Positions 34,661 through 43,579 of a stretch of 64,000 nt of DNA are shown here, piece after piece. The DNA lies in contig JAWKUN010000002.1 of NCBI GenBank assembly GCA_041398565.1, positions 2,170,001-2,234,000 of the forward strand, written 5' to 3'. Each line of letters begins with the position of its first letter. Positions within the stretch are counted from its first letter, which is position 1. The translations under genes and the position numbers were made by a program. Under the pieces are notes generated by a model, which did not search any database, was not told the DNA's origin, and worked only from the letters and a program-made list of their open reading frames with translations. This DNA comes from DATGPD01 sp041398565 (GTDB taxonomy: Bacteria; Planctomycetota; UBA1135; UBA2386).

Positions 34661-34752
34661 GGCCTCCGTCCTGCAAGGCCAGTGCCTGCGCGCTCGGGGT
34701 CGGTGCCGGAAGGGCATCGGTGCACGAGGCGCGGGCCGTGGTCGCGAGGAGT

Positions 34753-34774
34753 CGGCTCCAACGTTTCGGAGCCG
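34753..34774. other. Inverted repeat in the divergent MNIO/peroxidase control region
   Basis: CGGCTCC (34753-34759) pairs with GGAGCCG (34768-34774) around AACGTTTC, whose core AACGTT is itself palindromic. It lies midway in the 237 bp between the start of the Cys-Gly-tail gene (34660, minus) and the dihaem peroxidase gene (34898, plus). It could be a shared operator. No clear -35/-10 pair was found beside it. Confidence 0.35.
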
Positions 34775-34897
34775 GCACGCGCTCGGCGCGGGTTGTTCCG
34801 GATTTCACTCGCGAGAGAGCCTTCCCAGTGGGCCTTCCCGCGGGTCCGTCGCGTATCGCGTCGGCTTCCTCCCCGCTCCGTGTCCCTCGTGTCACAC

Positions 34898-36535
34898 ATG
34901 CATCAACCTTCTCTGGCGATCGGTCTCCTGGCGTTCGGCTCGCTGGTGTCGTCGAGTCTGGCGCAAGGCCTTCCCCCGGTGCCGGTGCCTGCCGGCAACC
35001 CCATCACTCCGTCCAAGGTCTTGCTCGGCAAGGCGTTGTTCTTCGAGGAGCAGGTCTCGGCGTCGCACACCGTCGCGTGCGCCACGTGCCACGACTTCGC
35101 CCGCGGCGGCGGCTCCGATGCGCGGGCGACGCAGCCGGGCTCGGTCCACCCTGGCCCTGACGCGCAGTTCGGCACGCGCGACGACATCATCGGGTCGCGC
35201 GGGGTGCCGGGCCTTCTGGCCAACGGCGAGTTCCGACCGACGGCCTTCGGCCTCGCTGACCAGGTGACGGGTCGCCGCGCCATGCCCGCCATCAACGCGG
35301 CCTACGCCGTGTCGTTGTTCTGGGATGGGCGCGCCAGCAGCACGTTCCGCGATCCGCTCACGCAGGCGGTCGTCTTGAACGGCAACGCCGCGCTCGAGAG
35401 TCAGGCGGTGGGGCCGCCCAACAACGACGTCGAGATGGGGCACTTCGGGCAGTCGTGGGCCGACGTGGTGGGGCGCGTGGCCCAGGCGCGGCCGCTGGCG
35501 CTGGCCACGAACGTGCCGGCGGCGCTGGCGCAGTTCGTGCAGAACCGCTCCTACCCCGACCTCTTTCAGGAGGTGTTCGGCACGCGCGACATCACGCCGG
35601 CGCGTATCGCCATGGCGATCGCCACCTACGAGCGCACGTTGGTCTCCGACCAGAGCGCGTGGGACGACTTCCAGCGTGGGGTGCCCGGGGCGCTGACGCC
35701 GCAGCAGGACCGCGGGCGGCAGTTGTTCTTCAACAACGTGACCGAGTGCTCGGACTGCCACGGCGGGCCGCTGCTGGCGGTGAACCAGTTCTTCTACACC
35801 GGCGTGACGCCGCAGAACGAAGACCTCGGCCGCTTTGCCGTCACCAACAACAACAACGACCGCGGCCGCATGCGCGCGCCGACCCTGCGCAACGTCGCTT
35901 TGCGCGCTCCCTACTTCCACAACGGCGGTGCGCGCACCCTGCGCGACGTCGTCGACTTCTACGCCCGCGGCGGCGACTTCACCGCTGGCAACCGCGACCC
36001 GCGGATCCGCGGCTTCAACATGAACAACGCCGACCGCGACGCGCTTGTCGCGTTCCTCGGCGCGTTCACCGACCCTCGCGTCGTCGCGGGCGTGGCGCCG
36101 TTCGATCGGCCGACGCTGTTCACCGAGACGCGGCGCGGGGTCGCCCCATACGGTCACGCGACCGCGGGCAGCAACAACACGGTGCCGAGCTTGGTCGCGG
36201 TCGAGCCGCCGCACATCGGCCACGGCACCTTCGGTCTCGGGCTCGAGCGCGCCTACGGTGGCGCGCCTGCGGTGCTGCTGCTGGACAGCGCGCCGCACAC
36301 GAGTGGGTTGCGTGTCCTCGGCGCCGATGTGTTCGTGGCGCTGACGCCGAGCATGATCTTCGCGCCTGTCATGAGCGCGGGGAGCGGCGCCGGCCAGGGT
36401 ACGGCTTCGCAGGTGCTGCCGATCGCCAACGTGGTGGGGTTGCGCGGGCTGCACATCTACGGCCAGTGGATCAGCCTCGATCCGCCGACCGCGCGCTTGG
36501 CGGCGACCGCCGCGGTAGATCTGACGATCTTCTAG
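34898..36535 (+). CDS. Dihaem cytochrome c peroxidase/MauG-family protein with secreted C-terminal domain
   Basis: A 545-residue exported protein (signal peptide to about residue 23, SSSLAQ). Two CxxCH motifs, CATCHD and CSDCHG, sit in the CCP/MauG fold with RRAMPAINAAYAVSLFWDGR and MRAPTLRNVALRAPYFHNGG. Family members reduce peroxide or, as MauG and MbnH, oxidise residues of partner proteins. The last 120 residues (from about HATAGSNNTVPSL to RLAATAAVDLTIF) are not part of CCP. They resemble the C-terminal domain of other secreted proteins here. It is divergent from the MNIO pair across 237 bp. MbnH, a MauG relative, occurs in methanobactin loci, so the neighbourhood may be functional. Confidence 0.88.
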   Translation: MHQPSLAIGLLAFGSLVSSSLAQGLPPVPVPAGNPITPSKVLLGKALFFEEQVSASHTVACATCHDFARGGGSDARATQPGSVHPGPDAQFGTRDDIIGSRGVPGLLANGEFRPTAFGLADQVTGRRAMPAINAAYAVSLFWDGRASSTFRDPLTQAVVLNGNAALESQAVGPPNNDVEMGHFGQSWADVVGRVAQARPLALATNVPAALAQFVQNRSYPDLFQEVFGTRDITPARIAMAIATYERTLVSDQSAWDDFQRGVPGALTPQQDRGRQLFFNNVTECSDCHGGPLLAVNQFFYTGVTPQNEDLGRFAVTNNNNDRGRMRAPTLRNVALRAPYFHNGGARTLRDVVDFYARGGDFTAGNRDPRIRGFNMNNADRDALVAFLGAFTDPRVVAGVAPFDRPTLFTETRRGVAPYGHATAGSNNTVPSLVAVEPPHIGHGTFGLGLERAYGGAPAVLLLDSAPHTSGLRVLGADVFVALTPSMIFAPVMSAGSGAGQGTASQVLPIANVVGLRGLHIYGQWISLDPPTARLAATAAVDLTIF

Positions 36536-36555
36536 TCCGACCGCTGGGGTCGCCG

Positions 36556-36572
36556 GGCGCGTGAGGCGCGCC
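36556..36572. terminator. Hairpin between convergent genes
   Basis: GGCGCG (36556-36561) and CGCGCC (36567-36572) enclose a 5-nt loop, about 20 bp after the peroxidase stop and before the convergent stop at 36625. No U-tract. Confidence 0.35.
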
Positions 36573-36624
36573 TGGATCACTCGAGCCTGGCCATGCGCTC
36601 TGGACTCGGTGTCTACCGCCAGCG

Positions 36625-38103
36625 CTACCTCGGGCGGCGTCGTCGCTCGAGTCCCAGGAACAACGCTTCGAAGGCGGCCCGACTGGGCAGCGGCACCGCC
36701 AGCTCCGCCGTCACTTGCTGACCGTTGGTGGAGATCTCGACACGCAGCAGCGCCTGGCAGGCGGCGACGAGGTCGGGATACGCGATGGTCTGCTGGCCGT
36801 CGGTGCTGGCCAGCCAGGCCTTTCCCTGCCGCAGGAAGCTCTTGCCGCGCTCGCTCCAGGCGGCGGCGTCGGCATCGCTGCCGGCGTCGAGGGTGAGGGT
36901 CAGGTGCGCGACTGCGGACGCGATGCTCGCCCTCAGCTCGGCGGCGCGCAGGTCGGGGAAGCCGAGCGAGGTGAGCCTGGCGAGGAGCGCGCTGTGCTCG
37001 GGCACGACGACACGGACGGCGGCCCCGGAGTCGGCCAAGAGGCCGCTCGCGAGGTCCGGGCGGGCGACTGCCGGCACCCTGGCCGTCGTGCCGGTGACCA
37101 GGTCTTCGGTCATCGTCACCGGGCCGGTCCAGAACGGCACGTCGGGGGCGACCCCGGCCGGCGCGGAGGCCGCCGCCCAGGTCTCGGGGTCGAACGAACC
37201 GGCCGCCTGGTACCACACCCGAAAGGGCGCGTCTGCGTCGGGTGTCAGGCCCACGGCCACGCACGAGTGATCCAGCCGGTAGTTGCCGTAGCGGAGTGCC
37301 ATTCCGAACGGAAGCTCCGCCACGATGTCGCAGCTGCGCTGGGCCATGCTGCACGAGGAAGGTGATTGCAGTCCGCGGGCGGCGAGGATGCTGGCCGTGG
37401 CCAGGGCCGAGACGCGGCGGCCGAATGCGGTGAGGCCGCTCATGTCGGGAAGGCGAGCGTGGTCGACCACGATGCAGAGGTCGAGCTGCTCGGGAAGGAG
37501 CAGCTTGTCGGCGTCGAGGCGCCGGCGCGCCTGTTTCGACGGCTCACCGCGCAGGTCGGCGAGCGTCGTCTCGGCCCGTTGGCGCAGTTCCGGCGGCAGG
37601 TCGGTTCGCCGCAGCAAGACCTCGATCTCGGCCACGGCGGCCCTGCACCGCCGCCGCCGCAACTCGTCGAGGATCAGCATGCGGTCGAACACCTCGGCGC
37701 GACGTCGGGCTTCGGCGGCTGGCTCCGACTGTTGCAGCAGGTGTTGCCGCAGGGCGGCGTCCTCGGTGCCGATCCCGAGGGCAGCGAGGTGGAACTCGAC
37801 GTCGGTCATGCCGATCAGATCCCCCGATCCCTGGCACCAGAGAGCCAGCCAGCCGATGGCGCCGGCGGACGAAACACCCGCCTCGAGGTGCTCGCCCAGG
37901 AGCGGCACGAAGGCATCGTCTCGTTCGGCGTCTTCGCCCAGCAGCCAGACCTGCAGCATGCCGTCGTCGCCGCGCCGCCACTTCGGTGCGCAGAGCCAGC
38001 CGCCATCCCGCACGCGGGCGACGGCGTCGTCGCTCGAAGTGGGCGGCGCGGGGTTCTGGGCCGGGAGCGCGAGGGTAAGGAGAGCGAGCGGGAGGTGCTT
38101 CAT
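36625..38103 (-). CDS. Secreted protein of unknown function
   Basis: A 492-residue protein with a short signal peptide (MKHLPLALLTLALPAQ). The mature part is helical to about residue 200 (QHLLQQSEPAAEARRRAEVF), then mixed with conserved-looking strands (LDLCIVVDHARLPDMSGLTA; LPFGMALRYGNYRLDHSCVA). No catalytic signature or domain was recognised. The ATG at 38103 is chosen for the signal peptide; a longer in-frame start at 38202 adds a basic leader. It is convergent with the peroxidase gene and lies 134 bp downstream of typA. Confidence 0.65.
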   Translation of the reverse strand: MKHLPLALLTLALPAQNPAPPTSSDDAVARVRDGGWLCAPKWRRGDDGMLQVWLLGEDAERDDAFVPLLGEHLEAGVSSAGAIGWLALWCQGSGDLIGMTDVEFHLAALGIGTEDAALRQHLLQQSEPAAEARRRAEVFDRMLILDELRRRRCRAAVAEIEVLLRRTDLPPELRQRAETTLADLRGEPSKQARRRLDADKLLLPEQLDLCIVVDHARLPDMSGLTAFGRRVSALATASILAARGLQSPSSCSMAQRSCDIVAELPFGMALRYGNYRLDHSCVAVGLTPDADAPFRVWYQAAGSFDPETWAAASAPAGVAPDVPFWTGPVTMTEDLVTGTTARVPAVARPDLASGLLADSGAAVRVVVPEHSALLARLTSLGFPDLRAAELRASIASAVAHLTLTLDAGSDADAAAWSERGKSFLRQGKAWLASTDGQQTIAYPDLVAACQALLRVEISTNGQQVTAELAVPLPSRAAFEALFLGLERRRRPR

Positions 38104-38237
38104 GGGAACTTCGGTCGGGGCGCACCTAACGGTGCTCGCGCGACTCATTCTCGCGAAGGCGTGATTCTCGCGCGGTCGATCTCGGAGACGGTCGCACGCC
38201 AACCGCAGGCACGCGACGGTGCCTCCGGCGCCGCCGC

Positions 38238-40052
38238 CTACTCGACGCCGGCCCGCTCCAGCCGGCGCCGGTCCTTCTCGTTGCGGATGGCCTTACGCAG
38301 GCGCACGGCGTCGGGGGTGATCTCGACCAGCTCGTCCTCGGCGATGTACTCGAGGCCGTCCTCGACGGCGAAGATGCGCGGCGGCAGCAGCTTGACGAAG
38401 TTCTCCTTGGTACTCGAGCGCACGTTGGTGAGCTTCTTCTCGCGCGACAGGTTGACGACCAGGTCGCCTTCCTTGCAGTTCTCGCCCACGATCATGCCCT
38501 CGAAGACCTCGGTCTGCGGGTGCACGAAGAAGGTGCCGCGGTCGCGCAGGGAGTCCAGCGCGTAGAACGTCGACATGCCCTGCGCCATCGACACCAGGAC
38601 GCCCGCCGCGCGCTCGGCGATCGGGCCGCGCCACGGCTCGTAGCCGTGGAACACGTGGTGGAGGGTGGCCTGACCGCCGCTGGCGTTGAGCAGGCGGGTG
38701 CGCACGCCGATGAGGCCGCGCGCCGGCACGGTGAACTCGATGCGCTGGAAGCGCCCCTTCTTGGTCATGTTCACCATCTCGGCGCGGCGTTCGCCGAGGA
38801 TCTCGATCACCTTGCCGGTGGTGCTCTCCGGGCAGTCGACGGTGAGGTATTCGATCGGTTCGCACTCGATGCCGTCGACCACGCGCACGATCACCTTGGG
38901 CTTGCCGACCGCGAACTCGTAGCCCTCGCGCCGCATGTTCTCCAGCAGGATGCCGAGGTGCATGACCCCGCGGCCGGACAGCAGGAACGACTCGGGGCCG
39001 TCGCCCGGCTCGACGCGCAGCGCCACGTTGGTGCGCAGCTCGCGTTCTAGGCGGTCGCGCAGGTGTCGGCTGGTGAGGAACTTGCCGCTGCGGCCGGCGA
39101 ACGGCGAGTCGTTGACCCGCATCATGATCGACATCGTCGGCTGGTCGATGGCGATCACCGGCATCGGCTGCGGGTCGTCGACGTCGGTCAGCGAGTCGCC
39201 GATGTTGATGTCCTCGATGCCGTAGATGGCACACAGGTCACCGGCTTCGATGGTCGACGCCTCGCGCTTGGCGATGCCCTCGAAGGCGAACACGCCGCGC
39301 ACACCCACGTCCTTGCGCACGCCGTCGCGGGTGATCCAGGCGACGCGCGCATCCTTCAACATGCGCCCCTGGTGCACGCGGCCGACGGCGATACGGCCGA
39401 CGTAGTCCGACCAGTCGAGCGAGGTGACGCGGAAGCGAAGCGGCCCATCCGAGCTGTCCTTCGGCGCCGGCACGTGCTCGAGGATCGTGTCCATGAGCGC
39501 CGCGATGTCGGTGGTCTGGACATCGCGGTCGCGCGACATCCAGCCTTGGCGGCCCGACCCGTACAGCACCGGGAACTCGAGCTGGTGCTCGTCGCAGTCG
39601 AGCTCGATGAACAGGTCGAACACCTCGTTGAGTACGTCCTGGGGGCGCGCGTCCGCTCGGTCGACCTTGTTGATCACGACCACCGGCAGCAGTCCGTGGC
39701 TGAACGCCTTCGACAGCACGAAGCGCGTCTGCGGCAGAGGCCCCTCGGCTGCGTCGACCAGCAGCAGCACGCCGTCCGCCATCGACAGCACGCGCTCGAC
39801 TTCGCCACCGAAATCGGCGTGGCCAGGCGTGTCGATGATGTTGATCTTGGTGTCGCGCCACGACACCACGGTGTTCTTGGCCAGGATGGTGATGCCGCGC
39901 TCGCGCTCGAGCGGGTTGGCGTCGAGGAAACAGTCCTCGACCGCCTGGTTGGCGCGGAAGGTGCCGGACTGACGCAGCATCGCGTCGACCAGGGTCGTCT
40001 TGCCGTGGTCGACGTGCGCGATGATGGCGATGTTGCGGATGTTGCTGGGCAT
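38238..40052 (-). CDS. typA: Ribosome-associated GTPase TypA/BipA
   Basis: A 604-residue translational GTPase related to EF-G. G motifs are AHVDHGKTT (P-loop), DTPGHADFGGEVERV, NKVDRADARP and the C-terminal BipA-specific domain (ALDSLRDRGTFFVHPQTEVF, EGMIVGENCKEGDLVVN). It binds 70S ribosomes and aids growth under stress and assembly of 50S subunits. The ATG at 40052 gives MPSNIRNIAIIAHVDHGKTT, the standard N-terminus; the longer open frame upstream covers the control region. A good sigma-70-type promoter lies 80 bp upstream. Confidence 0.96.
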   Translation of the reverse strand: MPSNIRNIAIIAHVDHGKTTLVDAMLRQSGTFRANQAVEDCFLDANPLERERGITILAKNTVVSWRDTKINIIDTPGHADFGGEVERVLSMADGVLLLVDAAEGPLPQTRFVLSKAFSHGLLPVVVINKVDRADARPQDVLNEVFDLFIELDCDEHQLEFPVLYGSGRQGWMSRDRDVQTTDIAALMDTILEHVPAPKDSSDGPLRFRVTSLDWSDYVGRIAVGRVHQGRMLKDARVAWITRDGVRKDVGVRGVFAFEGIAKREASTIEAGDLCAIYGIEDINIGDSLTDVDDPQPMPVIAIDQPTMSIMMRVNDSPFAGRSGKFLTSRHLRDRLERELRTNVALRVEPGDGPESFLLSGRGVMHLGILLENMRREGYEFAVGKPKVIVRVVDGIECEPIEYLTVDCPESTTGKVIEILGERRAEMVNMTKKGRFQRIEFTVPARGLIGVRTRLLNASGGQATLHHVFHGYEPWRGPIAERAAGVLVSMAQGMSTFYALDSLRDRGTFFVHPQTEVFEGMIVGENCKEGDLVVNLSREKKLTNVRSSTKENFVKLLPPRIFAVEDGLEYIAEDELVEITPDAVRLRKAIRNEKDRRRLERAGVE

Positions 40053-40131
40053 GCGGGGCTCTCGTGCGGCGCGAACTCCGCGCGCCGTCGCGTCTTTCGG
40101 CCAGGCGTCGACGCGGCCGAAAGGGCGGCGG

Positions 40132-40160
40132 ATTGTGGGCCCTGCGCCCGGATCGGTCAA
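40132..40160 (-). promoter_or_regulatory. Probable sigma-70-type promoter of typA
   Basis: On the minus strand TTGACC (40160-40155, 5 of 6) and CACAAT (40137-40132, 4 of 6) are separated by exactly 17 bp. The predicted transcript starts about 75 nt before the typA ATG at 40052. This is the best-matching promoter I found in the window. Confidence 0.5.
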
Positions 40161-40311
40161 CGGGGCAGACGCGCGGTGGGAGAGCTGCTCGACGAGGTGG
40201 AACGGCGGGGTCGAGGGCCGGGCGTCGGTGGAGTGTTCGCCTCGCTGGCGCCGGGGTTCGGCTATCTTCACCGGATCGAGGCGGGAGGTTCACGATCCCG
40301 TCGGTGCCTCC

Positions 40312-40332
40312 CCTCGGCACGGTCGGCCGAGG
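40312..40332 (-). terminator. GC hairpin downstream of the PPC-like gene
   Basis: The 319 bp between typA and the next gene hold the typA promoter and this hairpin: CCTCGGC (40312-40318) pairs with GCCGAGG (40326-40332) around 7 nt. It lies 40 nt past the stop of the gene ending at 40372, where a transcript end is expected. No U-tract. Nothing else is evident in the gap. Confidence 0.35.
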
Positions 40333-40371
40333 CGATCGGGGGCGACGCCGAGCGCCGCGAACGCGTCGCCG

Positions 40372-41973
40372 TCAGCGGAGGTCGTTCGCGAAGCGGCCGT
40401 GGCCGAGCGAGGGCTCCAAGTGCACCGCCTGCAAGAACACCCCCGTCGTCGCCGCGAACGGCACCCCCCACGTCCACTGGCCGTCTGCGGGGAGCACCGC
40501 CGGCGGCAACACGACGCCGCGGACGGGGTCGACCAACAGCAGGCCTTCGAACAGACCGGGAAGCGGGTTGATCGGGGTCGGCAGAGACGCCACCGAGGCC
40601 AAGGGCAGCACAACGTCTCCCGCTACGCCGGTGCTCTGCACGTCGCCTGCCGACTGCCGCAACGCGCCGTCGAGAGTCAGGACGTAGGAGCGTGGCTCGT
40701 TGGTCTGATGCCGCACCAGCACGAAGTAGGTGCCGGCTGCTACCTCTTGTCCCAACGCGTCGGTCTGCGGGAACCACAGGCTGCGTCCGAGCAGGCGGCC
40801 GCCGTCGTCGAGCAGCGCCACCTCGCTCAGGTAGTCGTAGGCGCCCGCGTCGAACTGTGCTAGCGCGCCCAGCGGCGAGGGCGTGCGTACCTCGACGGCG
40901 TATGTGTCGGCTCGATTCGGTAGCAGGCTCGACCGCACAGCCACGCTCGGCTGCGCCGCCACGATCTGCGCGGCGTTGGCCTGATGGGTCAGCGTGAACC
41001 TGCCGGCGCCCGACGTGAACTGTGGCGCCCAGACCGCCGCGTAGTAGGTGCCCGCTGGCAGGGTCACGTCGAGCTGGTTGGGCTGCGGGCTGGTCTCGTC
41101 CGCCTCGAAGATGGTGTTCATGAGTCGGTCGGCGAGCAGCAGGTTGGCGACGGGCAGGCCGCTCTGCGCGTCCGGCTGCAGCGTGAGGCCGACCCGCGCC
41201 GGCGCGGCCAGGGCGAACCGGTACACCGCGGCATACCGTGAGCCTGAGGCCAAGGTGCCGATCACCGTTGAGTTGGCGGCGAGCAGCGGCACGGGGGTCG
41301 GAGTGAAGGAGCACTGAACCGTGGCTGGTACGCTCGACCCCGGGATGCGCAGGAAGTAGGTGCCGGCCGGGAGCAGCAGCGCCGGACCGTCGACCATCCA
41401 GTCGCGGATCAAGCCCATGTCTTCCGCGAACAGGTCGGGCCGCAGGCCGGTCGGAACGTGCACATCGATGCTGCCTTCCACCGGCACCTGCAGCCGCAAG
41501 AGCGCCGGCCGGAAGCTGTAGCGACTGGCGCGCGTGAAGGTCACGTCGACGGACCCGTTGGGCGGCAGGAGGGGCAAAGCTGCCGCCTCGTGGCGCACGC
41601 TCATGGTGTAGGGTGCCGGATAGGTCTGGACAGCGGTGCTGGACTGCGGTGTGAGGTAGCGGCCCGGCGGGAGGAGGATGCCGGTCGACGCGCCGTTCGA
41701 GGAGGTCAACTTGGTGCCGTTGCTCGCGTACACGATGCCGTCGAGGGTCACGACGCCCTCGGCGACCGTCTCGAAGGCGAACATGTCGAGCGCGGCACGA
41801 GCCTCGTGCACGGCTGCCAGCGTCCTGGTCTCAGCGTTGACGACGCCGAGGTCCTGAGCGAAGGCCGGGCGGTCGTTGAACTCCCGTTCCTGGGCGAGTC
41901 CGGCCGCCGCAGCGAGCGTCGCGGTAGCGAAAGACATCACGATGCGGAGAGGGGGGCAGGCGTAGGTCGTCAT
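40372..41973 (-). CDS. Secreted protein with PPC-like beta-sandwich repeats
   Basis: A 533-residue exported protein. The signal region IVMSFATATLAAAAGLAQ is followed by EREFNDRPAFAQDLG, a phrase typical of bacterial pre-peptidase C-terminal (PPC) type domains (E-x-N-D...A-x-x-L). Three or four repeats share the phrase LPAGTYF(L/V) (LLLPAGTYFLRIP, VTLPAGTYYAAVW, EVAAGTYFVLVRH), as in PPC beta-sandwiches. The C-terminal 70 residues (GLFEGLLLVDPVRGVVLPPA) resemble the C-terminal domain shared by other secreted proteins here. No protease domain is attached, so it is probably structural or carbohydrate-binding. Confidence 0.72.
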   Translation of the reverse strand: MTTYACPPLRIVMSFATATLAAAAGLAQEREFNDRPAFAQDLGVVNAETRTLAAVHEARAALDMFAFETVAEGVVTLDGIVYASNGTKLTSSNGASTGILLPPGRYLTPQSSTAVQTYPAPYTMSVRHEAAALPLLPPNGSVDVTFTRASRYSFRPALLRLQVPVEGSIDVHVPTGLRPDLFAEDMGLIRDWMVDGPALLLPAGTYFLRIPGSSVPATVQCSFTPTPVPLLAANSTVIGTLASGSRYAAVYRFALAAPARVGLTLQPDAQSGLPVANLLLADRLMNTIFEADETSPQPNQLDVTLPAGTYYAAVWAPQFTSGAGRFTLTHQANAAQIVAAQPSVAVRSSLLPNRADTYAVEVRTPSPLGALAQFDAGAYDYLSEVALLDDGGRLLGRSLWFPQTDALGQEVAAGTYFVLVRHQTNEPRSYVLTLDGALRQSAGDVQSTGVAGDVVLPLASVASLPTPINPLPGLFEGLLLVDPVRGVVLPPAVLPADGQWTWGVPFAATTGVFLQAVHLEPSLGHGRFANDLR

Positions 41974-42118
41974 GGGTTCGCGTGGGTCGGGCGGCAGGCG
42001 ACGAGGTTCGTGTCGACTGTCGATCGCGGCGGCGAGCTGCCACCGCAAAGCGCCCCCTATCAAGACGCGGGCCGGGTTGGGTCGAGCGCCAGCCGCAGCG
42101 GTCAGTCAGGCGAGGAAT

Positions 42119-42142
42119 CTCGGAACATCTCCTGATTCCGAG
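42119..42142. other. Dyad CTCGGAA-N10-TTCCGAG
   Basis: A perfect 7-bp inverted repeat with a 10-nt spacer, in the 454 bp gap (41974-42427) between the divergent PPC-like and flippase-like genes. No gene was found in that gap. A second dyad with the same spacer length lies 40 bp to the right. Confidence 0.4.
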
Positions 42143-42182
42143 CCATGTGTCGGCGTGGCCACGTCGCTCCGGCTGCGCACTC

Positions 42183-42208
42183 TTGCAACGAGGTTGCCTG
42201 CGTTGCAA
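42183..42208. other. Dyad TTGCAACG-N10-CGTTGCAA
   Basis: A perfect 8-bp inverted repeat with a 10-nt spacer in the same divergent gap. The arms are AT-richer than the surroundings and resemble half-sites of helix-turn-helix repressors. Operator or RNA hairpin are both possible. Confidence 0.42.
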
Positions 42209-42427
42209 AGGCGGGCCTGCTCGCGCAGGCTCGTCCTCGCCGCTCGTGCCCACGGTGCGGCCGTGCAGCGCCCGAGGGTGCCGTCGTCGCGTCGCGCCGA
42301 CCAGAGAGGCCGCGGGCTGCTCGTTGCTGGGGCTTCCGGTGCAGCTCGCGTGCGGCGATTCGGCCCCCTCGCGCAACACGGACCTGGAAGATTCCACGCG
42401 CGCCGCGAGGATGACGCAGCACCGACC

Positions 42428-43423
42428 ATGTCCTCATCGAAGAAGCGAGCCCTCATCGTTCTCGGCGTCGCCATCAGCGTCGTCTGCCTGTGGCTCGCCT
42501 TCCGCGGCACCAACTTCGCCGACGTCGGCGCGGCGCTGGCCAAGGCGAACGCCTGGCTGGTGCTGCCAGTCGTGCTGTCGCAAGCGGCCTTCTACTGGAT
42601 CAAGGCCATCCGCTGGCGGCTGCTGCTCGCGCCCATGACGCGGACCACGACCTGGCGCGTGGTGCCCTCGATGATGATCGGCTTCATGGCCAACAACGTG
42701 CTGCCCGCACACCTCGGTGAGTTCGTGCGGATGTTCTTGGGCGCGCGAGATCTCGGGTTGGGCAAGGCGCAGGTTCTGGCGACCATCGTCCTCGAGCGGA
42801 TGTTCGACTTCTTGTCGGTGGTCTTCTTCCTGGCGGTGGTCCTCACCTTCGGTCGCGGTGTCCCGCCGGGACTGGCGACCACCGGCTACGTGGTCGCGGT
42901 CCTCGGCGCGGCGAGCCTGGCGGTGGCGGCCGTGTACATCCGCTGGACCGACCCCTTCGTCGCGTTCGTCCGGCGTGCGACGGGCTTCCTGCCCGCCGGC
43001 CTGCGCGCCGGGCTGGTGCAACAGCTCGAGCTTGGCGCCGTCGGTCTGCACGCCATGAAGAGCCCGCGCTTGTTGCTGGGCATCCTCGTGACTTCTCTGC
43101 TCCAGTGGGCCCTCATCGGCGTCGGCATCTACTGCTCGCTGGTCGCCGTCGACGTGGCGGTCGGCTATTCGGCCGCGTTCGTCGTTCTGGCCGCCGTGAC
43201 CTTCGGCGTGACCTTGCCGGCGGCGCCGGGCTTCTTCGGCACGATCCAGCTGGCGTTCACGCTGTCTCTCGAGCCCTACGGCGTCGAGCAGAGCGCGGCC
43301 ATCGCGGCGTCGGTGTTCTTCCACGTGCTGACCTACCTGGCGGTGACGCTCACCGGTCTGTGGTTCCTGCGCCGCAGCGGCTTCGGGCTGCGCCAGGTCG
43401 AGGCCGCGGCGACAACGGACTGA
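42428..43423 (+). CDS. Flippase-like membrane protein (lysylphosphatidylglycerol synthase TM region, UPF0104)
   Basis: A 331-residue inner-membrane protein with about eight helices matching the LPG_synthase_TM/AglD-like family. Hallmarks are FYWIKAIRWRLLLAPM, MMIGFMANNVLPAHLGEFVR (the N-x-x-x-P...G-E motif), VLATIVLERMFDFLSVVFFL and, near the end, TLPAAPGFFGTIQLAFTLSL. Members lacking the soluble domain are thought to move lipids or lipid-linked sugars across the membrane. ATG at 42428 is preferred; the longer open frame covers the dyad-containing gap. Confidence 0.9.
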   Translation: MSSSKKRALIVLGVAISVVCLWLAFRGTNFADVGAALAKANAWLVLPVVLSQAAFYWIKAIRWRLLLAPMTRTTTWRVVPSMMIGFMANNVLPAHLGEFVRMFLGARDLGLGKAQVLATIVLERMFDFLSVVFFLAVVLTFGRGVPPGLATTGYVVAVLGAASLAVAAVYIRWTDPFVAFVRRATGFLPAGLRAGLVQQLELGAVGLHAMKSPRLLLGILVTSLLQWALIGVGIYCSLVAVDVAVGYSAAFVVLAAVTFGVTLPAAPGFFGTIQLAFTLSLEPYGVEQSAAIAASVFFHVLTYLAVTLTGLWFLRRSGFGLRQVEAAATTD

Positions 43424-43579
43424 CAACGTCGATGTGCCTGACGGGGAGTGCTCAGGCGTCACCGGCTTCGCGCAAGGTCGGTCTTCGGGGCGTACACCGA
43501 GCGCGGCGCACCGCCGGGCCGAAGTTCGAATCGCGCAAGAACGGTCTCTGCGCCGGAGTTCCAGCGAACGGAGATCCGC

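Noticed and set aside
43524..43532. GTTCGAATC, a T-loop-like sequence
   Set aside because: The flanks cannot form a T-stem, no D- or anticodon arm fits, and nothing resembles a tRNA on either side.
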